Source: Clostridiales bacterium UBA1758 (GTDB lineage: Bacteria; Bacillota; Clostridia; Oscillospirales; UBA1758). Taken from it: a DNA stretch of 8,413 nucleotides. The DNA is taken from positions 8,927 through 17,339 of the forward strand of contig DCHG01000057.1 in assembly GCA_002315595.1 (NCBI GenBank). The letters run 5' to 3'. A program made the position numbers and the translations under genes. Shown piece by piece: positions 1 to 5,279 of this stretch; position 1 is the stretch's first letter; every line of letters begins with the position of its first letter. Under the pieces are notes generated by a model. It was not told the DNA's origin. It saw only the letters and a program-made list of their open reading frames with translations, and did no database searches.

Positions 1-102
1 GGGATTTCATCTCTTGAAGACGCCGAGAAGTTTCTGAAACTCGGCGCAAACAGACTCGGAACGAGCAGAATCATTAAGATTTTAAAACAAAAGAAAAATT
101 AG
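1..102 (+). CDS. deoC: Deoxyribose-phosphate aldolase, C-terminal fragment (cut by window edge)
   Basis: Frame 1 is open from the first base to a TAG at 100-102 and encodes 33 residues. It begins GISSLEDAEKFLKLGANRLG and continues TSRII before a lysine-rich end. This matches the last strand and helix of the DeoC TIM barrel, where a G-[IV]-x-[ST]-x-E-D-A segment is followed by the phosphate-binding G-A-x-R-x-G-[TA]-S. DeoC cleaves 2-deoxyribose-5-phosphate to acetaldehyde and glyceraldehyde-3-phosphate in deoxynucleoside catabolism. The N-terminal part, including the Schiff-base lysine, lies outside the window and cannot be checked. The next gene starts 20 nt downstream with no terminator between, so the two are probably co-transcribed. 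The call rests on a short but characteristic C-terminus; another phosphate-binding TIM barrel is possible but less likely. Confidence 0.8.
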   Translation, partial: GISSLEDAEKFLKLGANRLGTSRIIKILKQKKN

Positions 103-122
103 AATTGCGAAAGGAAAACGAC

Positions 123-1523
123 ATGTCTGACCTTTATATTGACCGCCACGTTTCAAAGGCGGCGCTGAATCATTTTGTTGCACAGTTCACTCCGAATGAG
201 GACGAATTTCACACTTTTGCACTGTATCAAAAAGATACCTGCCTTGTACGCATTGCCGTCGATCCGTACAAAATCACCGATAAGCGCGAGATCTATTCGC
301 TTTCGAAAAGTTTTGCGTCGACCTGCATCGGTATTCTTGTCACCGATGGCGTGATCTCGGTCGAGGATCGTATTGTCGATCTTTTTGCCGACGATTGCCC
401 CGAGGTCGTCAGTGAAAATCTTGCCAAAATGAAACTTCGCCATGTCCTTTCCATGAATTCGGGACACGCGGAATGCGTTATGCCGAAAATGAGTCATGCC
501 GAAAATCCCGTGAAGGCTTTTTTGAACGAAAAGGTCGTTTATGAGCCCGGGACGCATTTCACCTACAATACCGGCGCGACTTGCCTTTTGGGTTGCCTTG
601 TCACCAAACTCACGGGAATGTCGCTTCTTGACTTTGCCACTGAGCGTCTGTTTATGCCGCTTGGCATTGATAATATCAGATGGGGCGCGACTGACTCCGG
701 CATCAGCGAAAGCGGATGCGGCATCCATGTCACCGTTGACGATATTATCAAACTCGGTCAACTTTATTATAATGGCGGTGTTTGGAACGGAAAGCGCATT
801 TTAAGCGAGGCATGGATCAAGGAGGCGACTTCGCCGATCTCGGATAACTCGAACAACGGAACACCCGACTGGCAGGCGGGCTACGGCTTCCAGTTTTGGG
901 TGAATGCGCGTGAAGGCTTCCGTGGCGACGGCGCATTCGGTCAACTTCTTGTGGTGCTTCCGAAGCACGAAATGATCGTCGCCATTCAGACGGAGGTCAA
1001 CGATATGCAGGTCGAATTGAATAGGATATACGAACTCGCCGATCATATTTTCGATGCGGATGACTGCCGGGAGATTATTTTGCCACAGTTCAGCCCGATT
1101 TCTTCCACGGAAAAGAGCGCACCGATCGCCAACAGAATGTGGAAATTTGACGCAAATCCCGCGGGATTTACCACGGTATGGCTCGCTTATCACGCAGAAG
1201 ACGACGCAATGCACGTCAATCTTTCGGACGGCGTTGATCAGTTTACGATCAGGGCAGGCAACGGTTCGTGGATCGAAAACCGTATGATCGCAAAATACTT
1301 CAAACCGAAACTCGTCGATATCATGTCGACGGTCAATAAAGAGGAATGTCGTTTTGCGGCGTCCTATGCCATTGAAAACGGCGTTGTGCATTTATATCTG
1401 CGCTATCTCAACTGCCCGCACAGAATTCAAATGGAATTTATTCCAAACGGAAACGGGTTGAAGATGAAGTTTACGCCGGATAACCTTTATAATGAAGGAA
1501 TGAAAGAAATTTCCGCGCATTGA
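123..1523 (+). CDS. Serine hydrolase, beta-lactamase/PBP4*-like fold (class C-type family)
   Basis: This is a 466-residue protein of the beta-lactamase-like serine hydrolase superfamily, whose members include esterases, D-aminopeptidases and DD-peptidases. Visible motifs are the nucleophile SxxK at S59-L-S-K62 (in YSLSKSF), the Y-x-[NS]-type motif at Y148-N-T150 (in FTYNTGA), and the third-strand motif region RGDGAFGQ at 267-274, which replaces KTG/HxG. Residues about 330-466 form a separate C-terminal region, predicted beta-rich, as seen in several such hydrolases. There is no signal peptide or membrane segment, so it probably acts in the cytoplasm and is unlikely to be a resistance enzyme or a cell-wall DD-peptidase. 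The substrate cannot be read from sequence. I chose ATG 123 because AAGGA at 111-115 lies 7 nt upstream; an in-frame TTG at 105 has no Shine-Dalgarno site and would add six residues. It follows deoC closely and ends just before a hairpin terminator. Confidence 0.88.
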   Translation: MSDLYIDRHVSKAALNHFVAQFTPNEDEFHTFALYQKDTCLVRIAVDPYKITDKREIYSLSKSFASTCIGILVTDGVISVEDRIVDLFADDCPEVVSENLAKMKLRHVLSMNSGHAECVMPKMSHAENPVKAFLNEKVVYEPGTHFTYNTGATCLLGCLVTKLTGMSLLDFATERLFMPLGIDNIRWGATDSGISESGCGIHVTVDDIIKLGQLYYNGGVWNGKRILSEAWIKEATSPISDNSNNGTPDWQAGYGFQFWVNAREGFRGDGAFGQLLVVLPKHEMIVAIQTEVNDMQVELNRIYELADHIFDADDCREIILPQFSPISSTEKSAPIANRMWKFDANPAGFTTVWLAYHAEDDAMHVNLSDGVDQFTIRAGNGSWIENRMIAKYFKPKLVDIMSTVNKEECRFAASYAIENGVVHLYLRYLNCPHRIQMEFIPNGNGLKMKFTPDNLYNEGMKEISAH

Positions 1524-1540
1524 TCGGAAAATGATAACAG

Positions 1541-1580
1541 AAACCGCCGCTTTGCATGGACAAAGCGGCGGTTTCTATAC
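1541..1580 (+). terminator. Hairpin terminator after the serine hydrolase gene
   Basis: A perfect 14-bp inverted repeat (AAACCGCCGCTTTG at 1541-1554, its complement at 1561-1574) closes a 6-nt loop. It starts 17 nt after the stop codon. The stem ends in GTTT followed by CTATAC, so the U-tract is short. It is probably an intrinsic terminator of modest efficiency that separates the deoC-hydrolase unit from the ABC transporter promoter. Confidence 0.75.
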
Positions 1581-1629
1581 GGAAAGAAAATCGTGGGTTA
1601 AAGTTTTTGAAAAAAATAAGAAAAAAGTC

Positions 1630-1658
1630 TTGACATATTCCGAAAAGAATGGTATGAT
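1630..1658 (+). promoter_or_regulatory. Sigma-A promoter of the amino-acid ABC transporter operon
   Basis: A perfect -35 box TTGACA (1630-1635) and a near-perfect -10 box TATGAT (1653-1658) are separated by exactly 17 bp. A-tracts at 1610-1616 and 1621-1626, directly upstream of the -35 box, resemble an UP element. Transcription should start near 1665, giving a leader of about 60 nt before the binding-protein gene. The elements predict a strong housekeeping promoter. I see no clear operator dyad overlapping it. Confidence 0.88.
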
Positions 1659-1665
1659 GTTATCA

Positions 1666-1711
1666 CTTTAACAGAGTAAAGCGATGAAACACATCGCTGG
1701 ACAAAATGTCC
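1666..1711 (+). promoter_or_regulatory. Structured 5' leader with tandem small hairpins
   Basis: The predicted leader holds back-to-back inverted repeats. The clearest are AGCGATG (1680-1686) with CATCGCT (1692-1698) around a 5-nt AAACA loop, and GGACA (1699-1703) with TGTCC (1707-1711) around an AAA loop. A weaker CTTTA (1666-1670)/TAAAG (1677-1681) pair overlaps the first stem by 2 nt, so the two would compete at the base. The ribosome-binding site GGAAAGG (1712-1718) begins at the base immediately after the last stem and is left free. No terminator-like hairpin with a U-tract is present, and the loops do not match a riboswitch class that I recognise. Likely roles are mRNA 5'-end protection or keeping the ribosome site open; regulation by a protein or ligand is possible but unproven. 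Confidence 0.55.
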
Positions 1712-1725
1712 GGAAAGGTAGTACT

Positions 1726-2619
1726 ATGAAAAAGTTTTTGAAAATTGTTTCTCTGCTCGCCGTTGTGGCGATGATGTTTGCACTCGTTGCGGGATGTGCA
1801 AAGGAAGAACCGAAGACCGATGTTGGTGAACCAGACAATGATACCGATGTCGTTGATAGTGGCAACACCGATGAACTGACCGGTTGGGCTTATATCGAAG
1901 ACAAGGGCACTTTGATCGTCGGTCTCGATGATACTTTTGCTCCGATGGGCTTCCGTGATGAAAACGACAACCTGATCGGCTTCGACATCGACCTCGCCGA
2001 AGCCGTTGCCGCCGAACTCGGCATTGAAGTCGAATTCCAGCGCATTGACTGGGACGCAAAGGAAATGGAACTTTCCAGCAAGCGTATCGACTGTATCTGG
2101 AACGGTATGTCCGCCACCGAAGAACGCCAGGAAAGCATGAGCCTTTCCAAGAAGTACATCAATAACTGCATCGTCATCGCCGCCCTCGAAGGCAGTGATA
2201 TTAACATCACGAGCGTTGACGATCTCGCCAACTACACCATTGCCACTCAGGAAGGAAGCGCCGCCCTTGAAGTTCTTGAAGCCGACGCCGCTTACGATTC
2301 CTTCTCCGCAAACCTCACCACCTATCCGACCTATGATGAAGCCATCCTCGATATGCAGGCAGGCCGTATTCAGGTCATGGTCGTCGACCAGGTTCTCGTC
2401 GGATATAAGAACACCAAACTCGATGATGGCAGCAAACTTGTCGTCAGCGACTTCAACTTCGGTGATGACTACTATGCCATCGGTTGCCGCAAGGGCGAAG
2501 ATGACCTCGCCGAAAAGATCAACGGTGCGATCCAGACTTTGATCGACAACGGCAAGGCCGCCGAAATCAGCGAAAAGTGGTTTGATACCAACATCGTGAT
2601 CCTCGAAGATTACGAATAA
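1726..2619 (+). CDS. Amino-acid ABC transporter substrate-binding lipoprotein
   Basis: This 297-residue extracytoplasmic receptor belongs to the polar amino-acid family 3 (HisJ/GlnH/FliY-like). It captures an amino acid and delivers it to the permease encoded next. The N-terminus is a lipoprotein signal peptide: KKFLK, a hydrophobic stretch, then the lipobox LVAGC with lipidated Cys24. An acidic flexible tether of about 25 residues follows (EEPKTD to NTDE). The binding domain starts near LIVGLDD (63-69), with an aromatic lid region FAPMGF (71-76), GFDIDLAEAVA (85-95), the carboxylate-binding arginine region SATEER134, and the amino-group aspartate D221 (VVDQ). Length and motifs are complete. 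The substrate (glutamine, cystine, arginine or another) cannot be assigned. ATG 1726 is chosen because GGAAAGG (1712-1718) lies 7 nt upstream; the in-frame ATG at 1684 sits inside a leader hairpin with no Shine-Dalgarno site. The gene uses noticeably more C-ending codons than its neighbours, consistent with high expression. Confidence 0.93.
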   Translation: MKKFLKIVSLLAVVAMMFALVAGCAKEEPKTDVGEPDNDTDVVDSGNTDELTGWAYIEDKGTLIVGLDDTFAPMGFRDENDNLIGFDIDLAEAVAAELGIEVEFQRIDWDAKEMELSSKRIDCIWNGMSATEERQESMSLSKKYINNCIVIAALEGSDINITSVDDLANYTIATQEGSAALEVLEADAAYDSFSANLTTYPTYDEAILDMQAGRIQVMVVDQVLVGYKNTKLDDGSKLVVSDFNFGDDYYAIGCRKGEDDLAEKINGAIQTLIDNGKAAEISEKWFDTNIVILEDYE

Positions 2620-2638
2620 ATTACACCGATAACGTTAA

Positions 2639-2665
2639 CCGCAGGGGCAGATACTGCTCCTGCGG
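2639..2665 (+). promoter_or_regulatory. Intercistronic hairpin between binding-protein and permease genes
   Basis: A 12-bp stem (2639-2650 with 2654-2665) closes a 3-nt ATA loop. It contains one G-U wobble (2646 with 2658) and is otherwise perfect and GC-rich (CCGCAGG/CCTGCGG core). It begins 19 nt after the binding-protein stop. The downstream sequence is CTTAGTG, without a U-tract, so it is not a good intrinsic terminator. By analogy with other ABC importer operons it probably stabilises the upstream mRNA segment or attenuates read-through. Either effect would make the binding protein more abundant than the membrane components. Confidence 0.7.
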
Positions 2666-2721
2666 CTTAGTGCTGAAATAGACTTTTGTGTTTCCGAATT
2701 ATTCCGAGAAGGAGTCCTCTT

Positions 2722-3432
2722 ATGTCAGGTTTTGCAATGTGGTGGGCAGGCTTTTGGGCCTCGTTTGCCGACACCATGGAATATGTGTGGATACTGCTGC
2801 CGTCCCTGTTGCGCGGCGCACTGATGACGCTGGAACTGTTTGCGCTCACGTTAGCACTTGCGCTTCCTCTTGCATTGCCGATCTCGCTCGGCAGTATCAG
2901 CAAACTCCCGCCGCTTCGTTGGCTGTGTAAAACATATATTCTCATTTTCCGTGGCACGCCGTTGATGCTTCAGTTGTTCTTTTTCTATTTTTTCCTGCCA
3001 ATCACGATGGGCATCATGCTTGACAGTTTTACGACGGCGGTGCTGACGTTTGTACTGAACTATGCCGCGTATTTTGCCGAAATTTACCGCGCCGGAATTC
3101 AGTCGATTGATAAGGGCCAGCATGAGGCAGCACAGTCCCTCGGTCTGACGAAAGCACAGACGATGTTCGGCATTATCATCCCGCAAATGATCCGCCGTGT
3201 TCTGCCGCCGGTTTCCAATGAAGCGATTACCCTTGTCAAGGATACCGCGTTGGTATCCGTTATCGGTGCGGCGGAAATGATGCTTGCCGCAAAGGGAGCA
3301 GTCAACCGTGACGTCAATGTTATGGCGTATGCGATTGCCGCCGTGATCTACCTGCTTTTCACCTTCGTGCTGACGGTGATTTCTGCAAAATTGGAAAAAC
3401 ACTATTCCAAGCACGAGAACGGAGCGATCTGA
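2722..3432 (+). CDS. Amino-acid ABC transporter permease (HisM/GlnP-like)
   Basis: This 236-residue integral membrane subunit forms the translocation path of the importer. Hydrophobic segments lie at roughly 20-60, 70-95, 100-120, 170-190 and 200-222. The family signature FRGTPLMLQLFFFY is at 76-89. The cytoplasmic EAA loop that docks on the ATPase runs from about AEIYRAG (119-125) through EAAQSLGL (135-142) to IIIPQ (151-155). Only one permease gene is present, so the transporter presumably uses a homodimer. ATG 2722 is supported by AAGGAG (2709-2714) with a 7-nt spacer; starting at the GTG at 2686 would place translation ahead of that site. The stop codon overlaps the ATPase start (TGATG), so the two are translationally coupled. 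Confidence 0.93.
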   Translation: MSGFAMWWAGFWASFADTMEYVWILLPSLLRGALMTLELFALTLALALPLALPISLGSISKLPPLRWLCKTYILIFRGTPLMLQLFFFYFFLPITMGIMLDSFTTAVLTFVLNYAAYFAEIYRAGIQSIDKGQHEAAQSLGLTKAQTMFGIIIPQMIRRVLPPVSNEAITLVKDTALVSVIGAAEMMLAAKGAVNRDVNVMAYAIAAVIYLLFTFVLTVISAKLEKHYSKHENGAI

Positions 3433-4202
3433 TGGCTGACAAAGAAATTTTGAAAATGACGGGGATTGTCAAAAAATTCGGAAATACGGAAGCCCTTTCG
3501 GGCGTTGACCTTTCGGTCAATGTCGGTGAAACGGTTGCGATCATCGGTCCTTCGGGATCAGGGAAAAGCACACTTCTTCGTTGTGTGAACTGTTTGGAAC
3601 GAATTACAAGCGGCTCGATCGAAATTGACGGTGCGACGCTTGTTTCGACGGTTGACGACAAGGTCGTCTATGCCGCACCGAAAGACATTCGCCGTATCAC
3701 AACCGAAACGGGTATGATATTTCAGCATTTTAACTTGTTCCCTCACTTGACCTGTATGCAAAATATCGCCTATGCGCCGATCAAGGTCAAGGGCGTCGAC
3801 AAAGCGACGGCGAATGCGCGTGCATTAGAACTGCTGAAAACCGTCGAACTTTCGGAAAAAAAGGATGCGTACCCCGGTCAACTTTCCGGCGGTCAGAAAC
3901 AACGCGTTGCGATCGCCCGTGGACTTGCAATGGATCCGCAGATCATGCTTTTTGACGAGCCGACTTCGGCACTTGACCCGGAAATCACGGGCGGCGTTTT
4001 GAAGGTTATGCAGGATCTTGCCGAACAAAAGCGTACGATGATTGTCGTCACTCACGAAATGGGATTTGCACGCGAAGTTGCAAGCCGCGTAATCTTTATG
4101 GCAAACGGTAAAATTGTTGAACAGGGCGAGCCGAAGGAACTTTTCGAACATCCGAAAAGCGATCGGTTGAAAGCATTCCTTGGTTCGATGATCCGAGTTT
4201 AA
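3432..4202 (+). CDS. Amino-acid ABC transporter ATP-binding protein (HisP/GlnQ-like)
   Basis: This 256-residue cytoplasmic ATPase powers the importer. All catalytic motifs are intact: Walker A GPSGSGKST (39-47), Q-loop FQHFNLF with Q98, signature LSGGQ (151-155), Walker B IMLFDEP (171-177), D-loop SALD, and switch histidine H208 (VVTHEM). An insertion of about 15 residues between strand GSIEIDG and the Q-loop (VSTVDDKVVYAAPKD, 71-85) resembles the extra hairpin in HisP and is absent from the shortest GlnQ proteins. The start ATG at 3432 shares its A with the permease stop; GGAG at 3421-3424 lies 7 nt upstream. It is the last gene of the operon and is followed 3 nt later by a strong terminator stem. 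The family is certain; the transported amino acid is not. Confidence 0.95.
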   Translation: MADKEILKMTGIVKKFGNTEALSGVDLSVNVGETVAIIGPSGSGKSTLLRCVNCLERITSGSIEIDGATLVSTVDDKVVYAAPKDIRRITTETGMIFQHFNLFPHLTCMQNIAYAPIKVKGVDKATANARALELLKTVELSEKKDAYPGQLSGGQKQRVAIARGLAMDPQIMLFDEPTSALDPEITGGVLKVMQDLAEQKRTMIVVTHEMGFAREVASRVIFMANGKIVEQGEPKELFEHPKSDRLKAFLGSMIRV

Positions 4203-4205
4203 TTC

Positions 4206-4236
4206 AAAGCAGGCGGGCGCACCGCCTGCTTTTTTT
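4206..4236 (+). terminator. Intrinsic terminator of the ABC transporter operon
   Basis: An 11-bp perfect stem (AAAGCAGGCGG at 4206-4216, complement at 4222-4232) closes a 5-nt GCGCA loop and runs into a stretch of seven T (4230-4236). This is a textbook rho-independent terminator. It is placed 3 nt after the ATPase stop. Confidence 0.95.
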
Positions 4237-4246
4237 GCACGAAATA

Positions 4247-4275
4247 TTGCCAATTTTCACACAATGAGGTATAAT
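4247..4275 (+). promoter_or_regulatory. Sigma-A promoter of the SPFH-ygiQ operon
   Basis: A -35 box TTGCCA (4247-4252) and a perfect -10 box TATAAT (4270-4275) are spaced by 17 bp. The predicted start near 4282 leaves a leader of roughly 25 nt. A small dyad, TTCAC (4284-4288)/GTGAA (4291-4295), lies between the start point and the ribosome site. It may be chance or a weak operator. Confidence 0.83.
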
Positions 4276-4307
4276 ATAGCGTATTCACAAGTGAAAGGAT
4301 GATTTGT

Positions 4308-5279
4308 TTGACTTTTGTATTTGCCGCTGTCGTTCTTGCCGTAATTGTTTTCTTTGCGACCGGCTTTACCACCGAACGAAAGACCGAAACCAATTGGTCG
4401 GACGGCTCCCCGAAAATTACTTCCGTGAAAAAATGGAAGATCACCAAAAAATGCTTGCTTGCGCTTCTTCCGCTTTTCATCATACTCGGCGGATGTGTGT
4501 CGAGTATTCCCGCCGGACATACCGGCGTGCTTGTCACATTCGGGCGCGTGGAAAGCACGGTTCTCGGTGAAGGCATCAATTTCAAACTTCCGTATCAAAC
4601 CGTTGTCAAAATCGACAACCGCGTACAAAAGGAAAACTATGCGTTGGAAGCGTTCAGTTCCGACATTCAGCAAACGGATGTCACGGGATCCGTTAACTTC
4701 TCGATTGACAAACAACAGTCGCAGAATTTATACCGCAACGTCGGCGTGAACTATTATCAGACCGTAATTTATCCGCGAGTGCTTGAAAATGTCAAACTGA
4801 TCTTTTCGGCATACAGTGCCGAGGAATTGATCGAAGCACGCACGACGCTTTCTTCCTCCGTGGAAGAAAAATTGCAGAGCGATATGGAAAAATACGGTAT
4901 CCAGATCATCAGCGTCAGTATCGAAAACATTGACTTTACGGATACATTTACCGATGCCGTTGAGGCAAAGCAGGTTGCTCAGCAGAATAAACTGACCACG
5001 CAAACCGAGCAGGAAGCGAAGGTTATCGTTGCTGAGTCCGAGGCAAAACAACGCGTGATCGCCGCCGAGGCTGATGCGGAAACCGCAAAGATCGCGGCAG
5101 ACGCCGACGCTTATGCCGTCCGTGTTGCGTCGGAAGCAGAGGCAGAAGCCAATCAGAAGATCGCGCAATCGTTGACGCCGGAACTTCTTGAATACACGGA
5201 AATTCAGCAGTGGAGTGGTGAAGTTCCGCAGGTACAAAGCGGCGGAAGCATTTACCCGGTCATCGACCTCAAAGACTGA
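4308..5279 (+). CDS. SPFH/prohibitin-family membrane protein (HflC-like)
   Basis: This is a membrane-anchored SPFH (stomatin/prohibitin/flotillin/HflKC) protein; such proteins form oligomeric membrane scaffolds and often modulate proteases. Numbering from ATG 4299, hydrophobic segments lie at about 4-22 and 52-66, separated by a basic linker rich in Lys/Arg. The SPFH domain opens with the typical PAGHTGVLVTFGRV (71-84) and runs to about 215. An Ala/Glu-rich coiled coil (about 218-290) follows, and the protein ends with the prohibitin-like LTPELLEYTEIQQW and SGGSIYPVIDL. By the positive-inside rule the linker is cytoplasmic and the SPFH domain lies outside the membrane, as in HflC. I prefer the TTG at 4308 (323 residues) because AAAGGA (4294-4299) is 8 nt upstream; the in-frame ATG at 4299 overlaps that site. 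Its stop overlaps the ygiQ start. The exact biological role is unknown. Confidence 0.85.
   Translation: MTFVFAAVVLAVIVFFATGFTTERKTETNWSDGSPKITSVKKWKITKKCLLALLPLFIILGGCVSSIPAGHTGVLVTFGRVESTVLGEGINFKLPYQTVVKIDNRVQKENYALEAFSSDIQQTDVTGSVNFSIDKQQSQNLYRNVGVNYYQTVIYPRVLENVKLIFSAYSAEELIEARTTLSSSVEEKLQSDMEKYGIQIISVSIENIDFTDTFTDAVEAKQVAQQNKLTTQTEQEAKVIVAESEAKQRVIAAEADAETAKIAADADAYAVRVASEAEAEANQKIAQSLTPELLEYTEIQQWSGEVPQVQSGGSIYPVIDLKD

Noticed and set aside
153..761. Minus-strand open frame of 202 codons inside the serine hydrolase gene
   Set aside because: It is antisense to the SxxK and YNT motif regions and has no recognisable domain.
123..1523. Antibiotic-resistance beta-lactamase
   Set aside because: There is no export signal, the third motif is not a KTG, and the extra C-terminal region fits an intracellular esterase or peptidase of this superfamily better.
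1666..1711. Guanidine-II (mini-ykkC) or preQ1-type riboswitch in the ABC operon leader
   Set aside because: Mini-ykkC needs two hairpins with ACGR loops, but these loops are AAACA and AAA; no preQ1-like pseudoknot that pairs the ribosome site is visible.
2851..3414. Minus-strand open frame of 187 codons opposite the permease gene
   Set aside because: The permease on the other strand has clear family motifs and a good ribosome site; the antisense product shows no recognisable motif.
4284..4295. TTCAC-AA-GTGAA dyad between the promoter and start of the SPFH gene as an operator
   Set aside because: Only 5 bp per arm in an AT-rich spot; chance occurrence is likely and no repressor gene is nearby.
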